In this document: piece after piece, positions 36,097 through 44,403 of the stretch
How positions within the stretch are numbered: position 1 is the stretch's first letter
Layout: each line of letters begins with the position of its first letter
Source: Klebsiella variicola
Lineage (GTDB): Bacteria > Pseudomonadota > Gammaproteobacteria > Enterobacterales > Enterobacteriaceae
NCBI RefSeq assembly: GCF_000828055.2
Contig: NZ_CP010523.2
Coordinates: 3,534,001 to 3,598,000 of the forward strand
DNA: 64,000 nt
Direction of reading: 5' to 3'
Made by a program: the position numbers and the translations under genes
Notes under the pieces: model-generated
What the model saw: only the letters and a program-made list of their open reading frames with translations
What the model was told of the DNA's origin: nothing
The model's database searches: none

Positions 36097-36404
36097 CGCC
36101 TTCCTCCAGAGCAATCCATTATTTCCTCAAAAGTAATAAAAGACGGCCCCAGGGACTAGGTGATAAAACTGGCAATTACTGGACTATTGTACACACAATA
36201 TTTTTTTATGCCCGCCATCACAGTTCCACCCTGTTAGCGCTCATCTCTCCTGTCACTACTAAGATTTGAGGTGGATCGCAATTCTTTTCTCACCTTACAA
36301 ATATCCAGTAAATGCACTTTTTCTCTACTGTTTAATACCCCGCCCTTTTTCTAATGTTGAGGCATCAATACTGTCACGGGCCCTACAGCGCTCAGGAGCA
36401 AGCA
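36097..36404 (+). promoter_or_regulatory. ptsA-frwC divergent promoter region with inverted repeat
   Basis: 308 bases with no gene. It is AT-rich and holds the perfect dyad TATTGT-ACAC-ACAATA at 36185-36200, a candidate operator for the downstream AraC-family regulator YijO or another factor. I cannot place convincing -35/-10 elements with confidence. Confidence 0.45.
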
Positions 36405-37481
36405 ATGAACGAACTGGTGCAAATACTAAAAAATACCCGCCAGCATCTGATGACCGGCGTCTCGCACATGATCCCCTTCGTGGTTTCCGGCGGGATCCTG
36501 CTGGCGGTCTCCGTCATGTTGTATGGCAAAGGCGCGGTGCCCGATGCCGCCACCGACCCTAATCTGAAGAAACTTTTTGATATCGGCGTCGCCGGGCTGA
36601 CGCTGATGGTGCCCTTTCTCGCCGCCTACATCGGCTACTCCATTTCTGACCGCGCCGCGCTGGCCCCCTGCGCCATCGGCGCCTGGGTGGGCAACAGCTT
36701 TGGCGCCGGTTTCTTCGGCGCGCTGATCGCCGGCATGATTGGCGGCCTGGTGGTCTATTACCTGAAAAAAATCCCCGTACATAAAGTTCTGCGCTCGGTG
36801 ATGCCGATTTTCATCATTCCCATCGTCGGCACCTTTATCACCGCCGGGATCATGATGTGGGGGCTTGGCGAGCCGGTTGGCGCGCTGACCGCTAACCTGA
36901 CCGGCTGGCTGCAGGGGATGCGCGAGGGCAGCATCGTGGTGCTGGCCATCATTATGGGTCTGATGCTGGCCTTTGATATGGGCGGCCCGGTGAACAAAGT
37001 AGCCTACGCCTTCATGCTGATTTGCGTTTCGCAGGGCGTCTACAGCGTGGTGGCTATCGCTGCCGTCGGTATCGCCGTACCGCCGCTGGGCATGGGGCTG
37101 GCGACGCTGATTGGCCGCAAATATTTCACCGCCGAAGAGCGGGAAACCGGCAAAGCCGCTCTGGTGATGGGCTGTGTCGGCGTGACCGAAGGGGCGATTC
37201 CCTTTGCCGCCGCGGATCCGCTGCGCGTCATTCCGGCCAATATGATTGGCGCCGCCAGCGGCTGCGTCACCGCCGCGCTGATGGGCGCCCAGTGTTACGC
37301 CGGCTGGGGCGGGCTTATCGTGCTGCCGGTGGTCCAGGGCAAGCTCGGGTTTGTTGCCGCGCTGCTGGTCGGCGCCTGCGTCAGCGCTGCCTGCGTCATC
37401 CTGCTGAAAGCCTTCGCCAAAAAGAAACCCACTGACGTCGCCGCTGACGATGAACTAGACCTTGATTTCGAAATTAACTAA
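36405..37481 (+). CDS. frwC: FrwC, fructose-like PTS EIIC permease
   Basis: 358-residue membrane component of the Frw PTS, about 9-10 hydrophobic segments, with the EIIC-Fru signatures AFDMGGPVNKVAYAF and GVTEGAIPFAAADPLRVIP. CAGGAGCAAGCA precedes the ATG at 36405; 17 more open codons upstream are not family-like. It forms an operon with frwB, pflD, pflC and frwD. The sugar has not been classically assigned; the partner lyase points to a 1,5-anhydrohexitol. Confidence 0.94.
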   Translation: MNELVQILKNTRQHLMTGVSHMIPFVVSGGILLAVSVMLYGKGAVPDAATDPNLKKLFDIGVAGLTLMVPFLAAYIGYSISDRAALAPCAIGAWVGNSFGAGFFGALIAGMIGGLVVYYLKKIPVHKVLRSVMPIFIIPIVGTFITAGIMMWGLGEPVGALTANLTGWLQGMREGSIVVLAIIMGLMLAFDMGGPVNKVAYAFMLICVSQGVYSVVAIAAVGIAVPPLGMGLATLIGRKYFTAEERETGKAALVMGCVGVTEGAIPFAAADPLRVIPANMIGAASGCVTAALMGAQCYAGWGGLIVLPVVQGKLGFVAALLVGACVSAACVILLKAFAKKKPTDVAADDELDLDFEIN

Positions 37482-37501
37482 CAGACTGGAAGGAACAGAT
37501 T

Positions 37502-37822
37502 ATGACCCACATTATCGCTGTCACCGCCTGCCCGTCGGGCGTGGCTCACACCTACATGGCCGCTGAATCGCTGGAAAGCGCCGCCAAAGCCAAAGGCTGG
37601 CAGGTCAAGGTTGAAACGCAGGGTTCCATTGGCATTGAAAACGAACTGACGGCGGAGGAGATTGCCGCCGCCGATATGGTCATTCTAACCAAAGATATCG
37701 GCATCAAATTCGAAGAGCGTTTTGCCGGGAAAACTATCGTGCGCGTCAATATCAGCGATGCGGTCAAGCGCGCCGACGCCATCATGAACAAGATAGACAG
37801 CCACCTTTCCCAGAGCGCCTGA
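37502..37822 (+). CDS. frwB: FrwB, fructose-like PTS EIIB
   Basis: 106-residue EIIB of the fructose family. Phosphorylated Cys10 lies in VTACPSGVAHTYMAAE, the standard P-loop. It receives phosphate from the EIIA domain of PtsA and gives it to the sugar carried by FrwC. The ribosome binding site is GGAAGGAACAGATT. Confidence 0.93.
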   Translation: MTHIIAVTACPSGVAHTYMAAESLESAAKAKGWQVKVETQGSIGIENELTAEEIAAADMVILTKDIGIKFEERFAGKTIVRVNISDAVKRADAIMNKIDSHLSQSA

Positions 37823-37830
37823 AGCCTTAA

Positions 37831-37850
37831 AAGGGCGCCTTCGCGCCCTT
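37831..37850 (+). other. Small hairpin between frwB and pflD
   Basis: AAGGGCG-CCTTCG-CGCCCTT forms a seven-base-pair stem with no U-tract inside the operon. It may set the relative amounts of frwB and pflD mRNA. Confidence 0.5.
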
Positions 37851-37871
37851 CGCCACAACATGGAGTTTATC

Positions 37872-40169
37872 ATGACGAATCGTACCCAACGCCTGAAAGC
37901 CAGCCTGTTCGCCCAGCCGCGCGAAATCTCCCTTGAGCGCGCATTACTCTACACTGCCAGCCATCGGCAGACGGAGGGCGAGCCGGTGATTATCCGCCGG
38001 GCGAAAGCCACCGCGTGGATCCTCGATAAGGTGATGATTTCGATTCGTGAGGATGAACTGATCGCCGGCAACCGCACCGTCAAACCGCGGGCAGGGATTA
38101 TGTCGCCCGAGATGGACCCCTACTGGCTGCTCAACGAGCTCGACGCCTTCCCGACCCGCCCCCAGGACCGCTTCGCAATAAGCGAAGAAGATAAGCAAAT
38201 CTACCGCGAAACGCTGTACCCCTACTGGGAAAAGCGTTCAATGAAAGATTTCATCAACGGCCAGATGACCGAAGAGGTCAAGGCCGCCGTCAACACCCAG
38301 ATATTTAGCGTGAACCAGACCGATAAAGGCCAGGGCCATATCATCATCGACTATCCACGGCTGCTGAATCATGGCCTTGGCGCCCTGGTCGCCGAACTCA
38401 AAACGCACTGCGCCCGGCAACCGGAGAACCCCTTTTATCAGGCGGTACTGATCCTGCTGGAAGCTTCCCAGCGCCATATTTTGCGCTACGCCGCGCTGGC
38501 CGAGGAGATGGCTGGGCACTGTCAGGACCCGCAGCGTCAGCAGGAGCTGTTAACCATCGCCGCTATTTCGCGCCACAACGCGCAACACCGGCCAACGGAC
38601 TTTCCCCAGGCCTGCCAGCTGTTCTGGTATATGAATATCATTCTGCAGTACGAATCCAATGCCAGCTCGATTTCGCTGGGGCGTTTTGACCAGTATATGC
38701 TGCCGTTTTATCAGGCATCGCTGAATCAGGGTCAGGATCCCGCGTATCTCAAGGAGTTGCTGGAGTCGCTGTGGGTGAAATGCAACGATATCGTCCTGCT
38801 ACGCTCCTCCAGCAGCGCGCGCTATTTCGCGGGTTTTCCCACCGGCTATACCGCCCTGCTCGGCGGGCTGACGGACACCGGGCGCAGCGCGGTCAACGTG
38901 CTGTCATTTTTATGCCTCGACGCCTATCAAAACGTTCAGCTGCCGCAGCCGAATCTGGGCGTGCGGGTCAACGAGCTGATTGATCGCCCGTTCCTGCGTA
39001 AAACCGCTGAGACCATTCGCCTGGGTACCGGGATCCCGCAGATTTTCAACGATGAGGTGGTCGTGCCGGCCTTCCTTAACCGCGGCGTGTCGCTGGAAGA
39101 TGCCCGCGATTACGCGGTGGTCGGCTGCGTGGAGCTCTCTATTCCAGGGCGCACCTACGGCCTGCATGATATCGCCATGTTTAATCTGCTGAAGGTGATG
39201 GAAATTGTGCTGCAGGAAAATGAACATCAGCCTGACGTCAGCTGGGACGGCCTTATCTGCCAGATCCGCGACAAAATTCGCCATTACATCAAGCTGATGG
39301 TCGAGGGCAGCAACATTTGCGATATCGGCCACCGCGACTGGGCGCCGGTCCCGCTGCTCTCCTCGTTCATTGAAGATTGCGTGCAGCACGGCAAAGATAT
39401 CACCGCTGGCGGCGCGCGCTATAACTTCTCCGGCGTTCAGGGTATCGGAATCGCTAACCTGAGCGATTCGCTGTACGCCCTGAAGGGTATGGTCTTCGAC
39501 CAGCAGCGTCTCAGCTTTGACCAACTGATGGCCGTGCTGAAAGCCAATTTCCAGACGCCGGAAGGGGAAAAAATCCGCGCCCGGCTGATTAACCATTTTG
39601 ACAAATACGGCAACGATATCGACGATGTCGACAATATTAGCGCCGATCTGCTGCGTTTTTACTGCAAAGAAGTCGAGCAGTATCTGAACCCGCGCGGCGG
39701 CCATTTTACCCCCGGCTCCTACACCGTCTCCGCGCACGTGCCGCTGGGTTCGGTGGTGGGCGCCACCCCGGACGGGCGACTGGCCGGCGAACAGCTGGCG
39801 GACGGCGGCCTGTCGCCGATGGTCGGTCAGGATTCCCAGGGGCCGACGGCAGTGCTGAAATCGGTCAGCAAGCTGGATAACTATCTGCTGTCGAACGGTA
39901 CGCTGCTGAACGTCAAATTCACTCCGGCAACGCTGGCCGGCGACGGCGGCCTGAACAAACTGGCCGATTTTTTACAGGCCTTCTGCAAGCTCAAGCTGCA
40001 GCATATTCAGTTCAACGTGGTCAATGCCGACACCCTGCGTGAAGCGCAGCAGCGGCCGCAGGACTTTGCCGGTCTGGTGGTACGGGTCGCGGGCTACAGC
40101 GCCTTCTTTGTTGAGCTGTCGAAGGAGATTCAGGATGACATTATCCGCCGCACCGCGCATCAGCTGTGA
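37872..40169 (+). CDS. pflD: PflD, glycyl radical enzyme
   Basis: 765-residue glycyl radical enzyme, formerly called formate acetyltransferase 2. The thiyl-forming Cys419 is in VVGCVELSIPG (a single Cys, unlike the Cys-Cys of true pyruvate formate-lyase), and the radical Gly741 is in VVRVAGYSAFF near the C-terminus. I recall a recent assignment of E. coli PflD as 1,5-anhydromannitol-6-phosphate lyase giving 1-deoxyfructose-6-phosphate; this cannot be verified here but fits a PTS operon. Start set at MTNRTQRLK (TGGAGTTTATC upstream). Functional only without oxygen. Its end overlaps pflC by 35 bases. Confidence 0.93.
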   Translation: MTNRTQRLKASLFAQPREISLERALLYTASHRQTEGEPVIIRRAKATAWILDKVMISIREDELIAGNRTVKPRAGIMSPEMDPYWLLNELDAFPTRPQDRFAISEEDKQIYRETLYPYWEKRSMKDFINGQMTEEVKAAVNTQIFSVNQTDKGQGHIIIDYPRLLNHGLGALVAELKTHCARQPENPFYQAVLILLEASQRHILRYAALAEEMAGHCQDPQRQQELLTIAAISRHNAQHRPTDFPQACQLFWYMNIILQYESNASSISLGRFDQYMLPFYQASLNQGQDPAYLKELLESLWVKCNDIVLLRSSSSARYFAGFPTGYTALLGGLTDTGRSAVNVLSFLCLDAYQNVQLPQPNLGVRVNELIDRPFLRKTAETIRLGTGIPQIFNDEVVVPAFLNRGVSLEDARDYAVVGCVELSIPGRTYGLHDIAMFNLLKVMEIVLQENEHQPDVSWDGLICQIRDKIRHYIKLMVEGSNICDIGHRDWAPVPLLSSFIEDCVQHGKDITAGGARYNFSGVQGIGIANLSDSLYALKGMVFDQQRLSFDQLMAVLKANFQTPEGEKIRARLINHFDKYGNDIDDVDNISADLLRFYCKEVEQYLNPRGGHFTPGSYTVSAHVPLGSVVGATPDGRLAGEQLADGGLSPMVGQDSQGPTAVLKSVSKLDNYLLSNGTLLNVKFTPATLAGDGGLNKLADFLQAFCKLKLQHIQFNVVNADTLREAQQRPQDFAGLVVRVAGYSAFFVELSKEIQDDIIRRTAHQL

Positions 40170-41010
40170 GGTCATCGACACGCGCGCCGATCGGGCGCGT
40201 ATTTTTAACCTCCAGCGCTACTCGCTCAACGATGGCCAGGGGATCCGCACGGTGGTCTTTTTTAAAGGCTGCCCTCATACCTGCCCGTGGTGCGCCAATC
40301 CCGAATCAATTTCACCCAGGATTCAGACCCTGCGCCGGGAGAGTAAATGCCTGCGCTGCACCCGCTGCCAGCAGGACGTCGCCGAATGTCCGTCCGGAGC
40401 GTGGGAACAGATTGGCCGCGATGTGACGCTGGATAACCTGTTGCAGGAGGTGCTAAAGGATGAGGTCTTCTTTCGCGCCTCCGGCGGCGGCGTCACCCTC
40501 TCCGGGGGCGAAGTGCTCATGCAGGCCGGGTTTGCCGCCCGCTTTCTCCAGCGCCTGCGCCAGTGGGGGATCCGCACCGCCATCGAAACCGCGGGCGACG
40601 GCGCTTTTGACCGCTTCCTGCCGGTGGCCGAAGCCTGCAATGAAGTGCTGTTTGATTTTAAAATCATGGAACCTGAGCGGGCGCGGTCGCTGCTGCGAAT
40701 GAATCAGCCACGGGTGCTGGACAATTTTCGCCAGCTGGCGGCGAGAAAAATCAACCTGATCCCGCGGGTGCCGCTGATCCCGGGCTACACACTGAATACC
40801 GATAATTTTCGCCAAATTCTGGCGTTCCTCGCCCCTTTCGCGCTAAAAGAAATGCACCTGTTGCCGTTTCATCAATATGGCGAGCCCAAATACCGTCTGC
40901 TGGGCAAACCCTGGACGCTGGCCAGCGTGAAAGCGCCTGACGAAGCGGAAATTCAACCATATCGGGTGATGGCCGAAGCGGCCGGTTTCCACGTCACTAT
41001 CGGCGGTTAA
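40135..41010 (+). CDS. pflC: PflC, glycyl radical enzyme activase
   Basis: 291-residue radical SAM protein that installs the glycyl radical on PflD. The SAM cluster is CPHTCPWC (Cys46, Cys50, Cys53), and a ferredoxin-like insert follows (CLRCTRCQQDVAECPSGAW) as in most non-PFL activases. SGGGVTLSGGEVLMQ is the SAM-binding glycine stretch. The ATG at 40135 has GAAGGAG seven bases upstream, inside pflD. Confidence 0.94.
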   Translation: MTLSAAPRISCEVIDTRADRARIFNLQRYSLNDGQGIRTVVFFKGCPHTCPWCANPESISPRIQTLRRESKCLRCTRCQQDVAECPSGAWEQIGRDVTLDNLLQEVLKDEVFFRASGGGVTLSGGEVLMQAGFAARFLQRLRQWGIRTAIETAGDGAFDRFLPVAEACNEVLFDFKIMEPERARSLLRMNQPRVLDNFRQLAARKINLIPRVPLIPGYTLNTDNFRQILAFLAPFALKEMHLLPFHQYGEPKYRLLGKPWTLASVKAPDEAEIQPYRVMAEAAGFHVTIGG

Positions 41011-41025
41011 CGCCAGGAGGATGTT

Positions 41026-41367
41026 ATGGACTTCAATATTGTCGCCGTCACCGCCTGCGTCAGCGGGGTGGCGCATACCTACATGGCCGCCGAACGACTG
41101 GAAAAGGTCGGTCATCATGAAAAATGGCACCTGAAGGTGGAAACCCAGGGGGCGCTCGGCGTAGAAAATCGGATCACCGCGGAAGATATCGCCCGCGCCG
41201 AAGTGGTGCTGCTGGTGACGGATATCGAAATCGACGACCCCCAGCGCTTTCGCGGCCTGCGGACGATTAAAACCAGCATCAAGAGCTTCCTGCTGCAGCC
41301 GCAGCAGATCGTCGAGGCCGTGAAAAGCATCATGAAAAAGCCGGTCGTCTATGTAGAACTTCCCTGA
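41026..41367 (+). CDS. frwD: FrwD, second fructose-like PTS EIIB
   Basis: 113-residue EIIB. Cys11 lies in VTACVSGVAHTYMAAE; the usual proline after the Cys is Val here. It is a second EIIB in the same operon, 15 bases after pflC with GCCAGGAGGATGTT as ribosome binding site. Whether it duplicates FrwB or receives a different input is unknown. Confidence 0.92.
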   Translation: MDFNIVAVTACVSGVAHTYMAAERLEKVGHHEKWHLKVETQGALGVENRITAEDIARAEVVLLVTDIEIDDPQRFRGLRTIKTSIKSFLLQPQQIVEAVKSIMKKPVVYVELP

Positions 41368-41380
41368 CCGGCGACAGGCC

Positions 41381-42148
41381 TTATTCTACATCCAGCAGCC
41401 ACTTTTGCGACGGCGTCAGGCGGCTTGCCGTCTCCGGCGTGAGCCAGCGCCGCTGGTCCTGCTGCGGCGTATCCGCACGATCGATATATAACCCATGCAG
41501 TACGCGTCGTCTGCTGCCTTCACGATTACGGGTGCCGCCGTGCCAGGCGTGGGCGTTGTAGATCATCACGCTGCCAGCCGGCGCGGCAAACACAATCTCA
41601 TCGGGATGGGCCTGTTCCGGGTCGGCCAGCACCTCCTCCGGTAACTCGGGGCGGAGGTGGGTACCAGGAATGATCCGCGGCGCGCCGTTGGCGGCGCTCA
41701 AATCGTCTATCGCCCAGATGGTATTCACCAGGTGGACTTTGGGAAAATCCGGGCGCGGCTTTTTCCAGTCGGCGTGCAGCGGCTGGTGGCCGCCGTTATA
41801 CAGCGCCTCGCGGGCGTTCAGGCTGGAGACTTTAAAATCCCCGTTGAAGATATAGCGACAAGCGGAGAGGATCAGCGGGTGTGACCAGACTTTCTCCCAG
41901 ATAACCCCCTTATTAATCAGGTTAGCGATCCGCGTCGCCGTCGCCTCCTGATGGTGCTCCATCGCCAGATTATCGCCTTCGCGTTCAACCAGGGTGTCAA
42001 TGAGCAGGCGCATTTCGCTCAGCCACTGGGCGTCAACGACGTTATGCACGACGGTGTAGCCGAGGGTGTCGAGCTCGTGTTTCATTTGCGCGCTGAGCGT
42101 CTGGCTGGCGCCTAACGCATCGAGAAAGTTAGCCGATGATGAGTTCAT
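41381..42148 (-). CDS. Phytanoyl-CoA dioxygenase (PhyH)-family protein
   Basis: 255 residues with the Fe(II)/2-oxoglutarate oxygenase facial triad: HxD in PLHADWKK, the distal His in NAHAWHGGTRN, and an Arg for 2-oxoglutarate in SRRRVLHGLYI. Substrate is unknown. AAGGAACGTAAA precedes the ATG at 42148; the open frame continues 43 codons upstream without family features. It converges on frwD and is divergent from yijO. An oxygen-dependent enzyme among genes for an oxygen-sensitive pathway is odd, so it may simply be a separate acquisition. Confidence 0.8.
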   Translation of the reverse strand: MNSSSANFLDALGASQTLSAQMKHELDTLGYTVVHNVVDAQWLSEMRLLIDTLVEREGDNLAMEHHQEATATRIANLINKGVIWEKVWSHPLILSACRYIFNGDFKVSSLNAREALYNGGHQPLHADWKKPRPDFPKVHLVNTIWAIDDLSAANGAPRIIPGTHLRPELPEEVLADPEQAHPDEIVFAAPAGSVMIYNAHAWHGGTRNREGSRRRVLHGLYIDRADTPQQDQRRWLTPETASRLTPSQKWLLDVE

Positions 42149-42409
42149 TTTACGTTCCTTTTTAACGTTCCGATAACACAAACAAACTCTACTGGTCCCT
42201 CCGCGGCATGACACGAGGCGAGCGCTACAAAAAACTGGACATACGTACGCGAGCCCACAAAGTGTGATGGACATCAATAATCTCTTTTCCGGCGATGCAT
42301 GCGCTACAGCTGGCCGGCAATCCGCTGCGCAAAATGGCTAAACTAACGCTGCCGGGAAGGAAAAAATAGATTACCATCAACAGGATAATGCGCATGCTGA
42401 GGGCAAAGA

Positions 42410-43243
42410 ATGATTGAAGATCTGCCGGATATACTGCATCGGTTAATCGGTCAAAAAGATCACCTACAGGTGAGATTTCCTGAGCCGGATATCTCCGTGC
42501 CTGCCCTCGCCTTCAACGTGCCGTTTCCGCGTCTGGAAATTGTGCTGGAGGGCCAACTGAATGAACAGGGACTGCCGCTGGCCGCCTCGACGTTAACCAC
42601 GCTGCAGGTACTGTACGTGCAGGCGGGGAAGTGGACGCTGCCGCAGTGGACCGGTCCGGCCACTACCCTGAGCATTCTGTTTGGTCGGCAGAAACTGGGA
42701 TTCAGTATTCAGCGCTGGGACGGAAAAAGCCTGCACACGGAAAAACAGAGCGTTTCCCGGCTTGGGCCGCGCGTGGGTTCCTACCTGTTGCTGAGCCTGA
42801 ATGAAGTCAGCCTGCAGCCCGATCCGCTGACCGCGCGACTGGTGATCGCCGCGCTGCTGAGTCATTGTCGTGAACAGCTGGTCGGGCTGGAGATGCGCGT
42901 CAGCCGCAGCCGGGATCTGTTTCTCGCCGTCCAGGACTACCTCGAGGAAAATCTCAGTCTACCGCTGACGCGGGAATCGGTAGCCAAACGTTTTCACATC
43001 ACGCCCAACTATCTATCGCATATTTTTCAGAAATCAGGCTCGGTGGGATTTAATGAGTATCTGACCCGGGTTCGCCTGGAAAAGGCGAAGCAGCTATTGC
43101 GCGGCTATGACCTGAAGGTGAAAGAGATTGCGCACAATTGCGGCTTTGTCGACAGCAACTATTTTTGCCGGGTTTTTAAACGCTACACAGAACGCTCGCC
43201 ATCGGAGTATCGGCGACACTGCCGTAGCGCGCAGCAGGCCTAA
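42410..43243 (+). CDS. yijO: YijO, AraC-family regulator
   Basis: 277 residues with a C-terminal AraC double helix-turn-helix: LPLTRESVAKRFHITPNYLSHIFQKSG and LKVKEIAHNCGFVDSNYFCRVFKRYTERSPSEYRR. The N-terminal ~170 residues are a sensory domain. It sits at the end of the frw-pfl cluster as in E. coli and is the natural candidate regulator for it, although this has not been shown. The 3' end overlaps the convergent GGDEF gene by four bases. Confidence 0.85.
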   Translation: MIEDLPDILHRLIGQKDHLQVRFPEPDISVPALAFNVPFPRLEIVLEGQLNEQGLPLAASTLTTLQVLYVQAGKWTLPQWTGPATTLSILFGRQKLGFSIQRWDGKSLHTEKQSVSRLGPRVGSYLLLSLNEVSLQPDPLTARLVIAALLSHCREQLVGLEMRVSRSRDLFLAVQDYLEENLSLPLTRESVAKRFHITPNYLSHIFQKSGSVGFNEYLTRVRLEKAKQLLRGYDLKVKEIAHNCGFVDSNYFCRVFKRYTERSPSEYRRHCRSAQQA

Positions 43244-44160
43244 CCTGCCGCACCGGCAGATGGCGCCCACTCCACGCGGCCGCGGCCGTTATGCTTGGCC
43301 TTGTACAGCGCCTCGTCGACTTTACGGATAAACGTCTCCTGCGCTTCGCCTGGCCGCCAGGTTCCGACGCCAATGCTGATCGACAGCGGCGTCTGATGAT
43401 TGATCAGGATGGTGCGAGCGTTAGCAAGGATCGACTGCGCCAGAGCGTGCAGCTCGGGCTCCGACAGGCCATCGACGATAATGGCGAACTCTTCCCCACC
43501 GATCCGCGCCGGCTGGACCTGCTCGCTGGTTAGTTTCGCCAGCTGTTTCCCCAGCGAAAATAACACTTCATCCCCCACCAGGTGGCCCCAGCTATCGTTG
43601 ATTTTCTTAAAAAAATCGATATCCAGAATCATGAGTCCCAGCGCATGCCCGGACTTCTCGCGAATGGTATCAATGAAAAAACGCCGGTTGGGTAACTGGG
43701 TCAGTTCATCCTTCAGGGATTGCGAGCGCGCATCGACGTACAGCAAATTGATTCGCTCAATAATTTTGTAGACCCCCACCACGGTCAGCAGCATCCCGGA
43801 GAGGCGCAGCAGATCTTCGCAGTAGTAGCCCATCCAGCGCGGCTGAACCACGATCTCATCCATCACATCAAAGGTGCCGCCGGCAATCCACAACAGCAGC
43901 CCATAGCGTACCCAGTTGACGGCAATGTGGCTCATCCGCACCTTCGCCGAGCTCCACAGCATAAACACCAGAAACAACAACGCCAGCAGATCGATATAGA
44001 GGCCGGGGTTAGTCAGGATCTCGTGTCGTGTACCGACCGGAGGCGACACCAGGGCGCAGCCGACAGCAACAGCGACGATAACCAGCAGCGCAGGCAGGAG
44101 CGTCACCCGGGCCACAGCGGCCGGGCCGGGGCGATTCGCAGGAGTATGGAGTTCAGGCAT
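43240..44160 (-). CDS. Membrane-bound GGDEF diguanylate cyclase
   Basis: 306 residues: about four hydrophobic segments between residues 18 and 135, then a GGDEF domain starting at DELTQLPNRR (residue 151) with an intact active site GGEEF at 221-225. No RxxD product-inhibition site lies five residues before it (the sequence there is SEQV). It should make c-di-GMP from two GTP. The N-terminal sensor is not recognisable. An EAL phosphodiesterase gene lies on the other side of kfuABC. Confidence 0.9.
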   Translation of the reverse strand: MPELHTPANRPGPAAVARVTLLPALLVIVAVAVGCALVSPPVGTRHEILTNPGLYIDLLALLFLVFMLWSSAKVRMSHIAVNWVRYGLLLWIAGGTFDVMDEIVVQPRWMGYYCEDLLRLSGMLLTVVGVYKIIERINLLYVDARSQSLKDELTQLPNRRFFIDTIREKSGHALGLMILDIDFFKKINDSWGHLVGDEVLFSLGKQLAKLTSEQVQPARIGGEEFAIIVDGLSEPELHALAQSILANARTILINHQTPLSISIGVGTWRPGEAQETFIRKVDEALYKAKHNGRGRVEWAPSAGAAG

Positions 44161-44366
44161 AGCGGTGTCTCATGGTAACAACAGGGCCGATCGCGAGACA
44201 GGATAACAGTTAAGCGTAGCGGGACGAATGAAAAAGCGACGGTTCGGTAAAATGGCGGGAACTGGACTGACCCCGCGGAATTGTTCCAACGTACTACCAC
44301 TCCATGGCGACGAGGTCAGTGGCGCGGATACTAGCGGCTTCATCCGCCATCTAATTAGCTTTCCGT

Positions 44367-44392
44367 GCGGCGCCGTCGATAGCCGGCGCCGC
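44367..44392 (-). other. Hairpin downstream of kfuC
   Basis: GCGGCGCC-loop-GGCGCCGC is an eight-base-pair stem just past the kfuC stop. No U-tract follows on the minus strand, so it may act as a 3' stabiliser. The rest of 44161-44403 shows no gene. Confidence 0.45.
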
Positions 44393-44403
44393 CTGCTCAG
44401 GGA

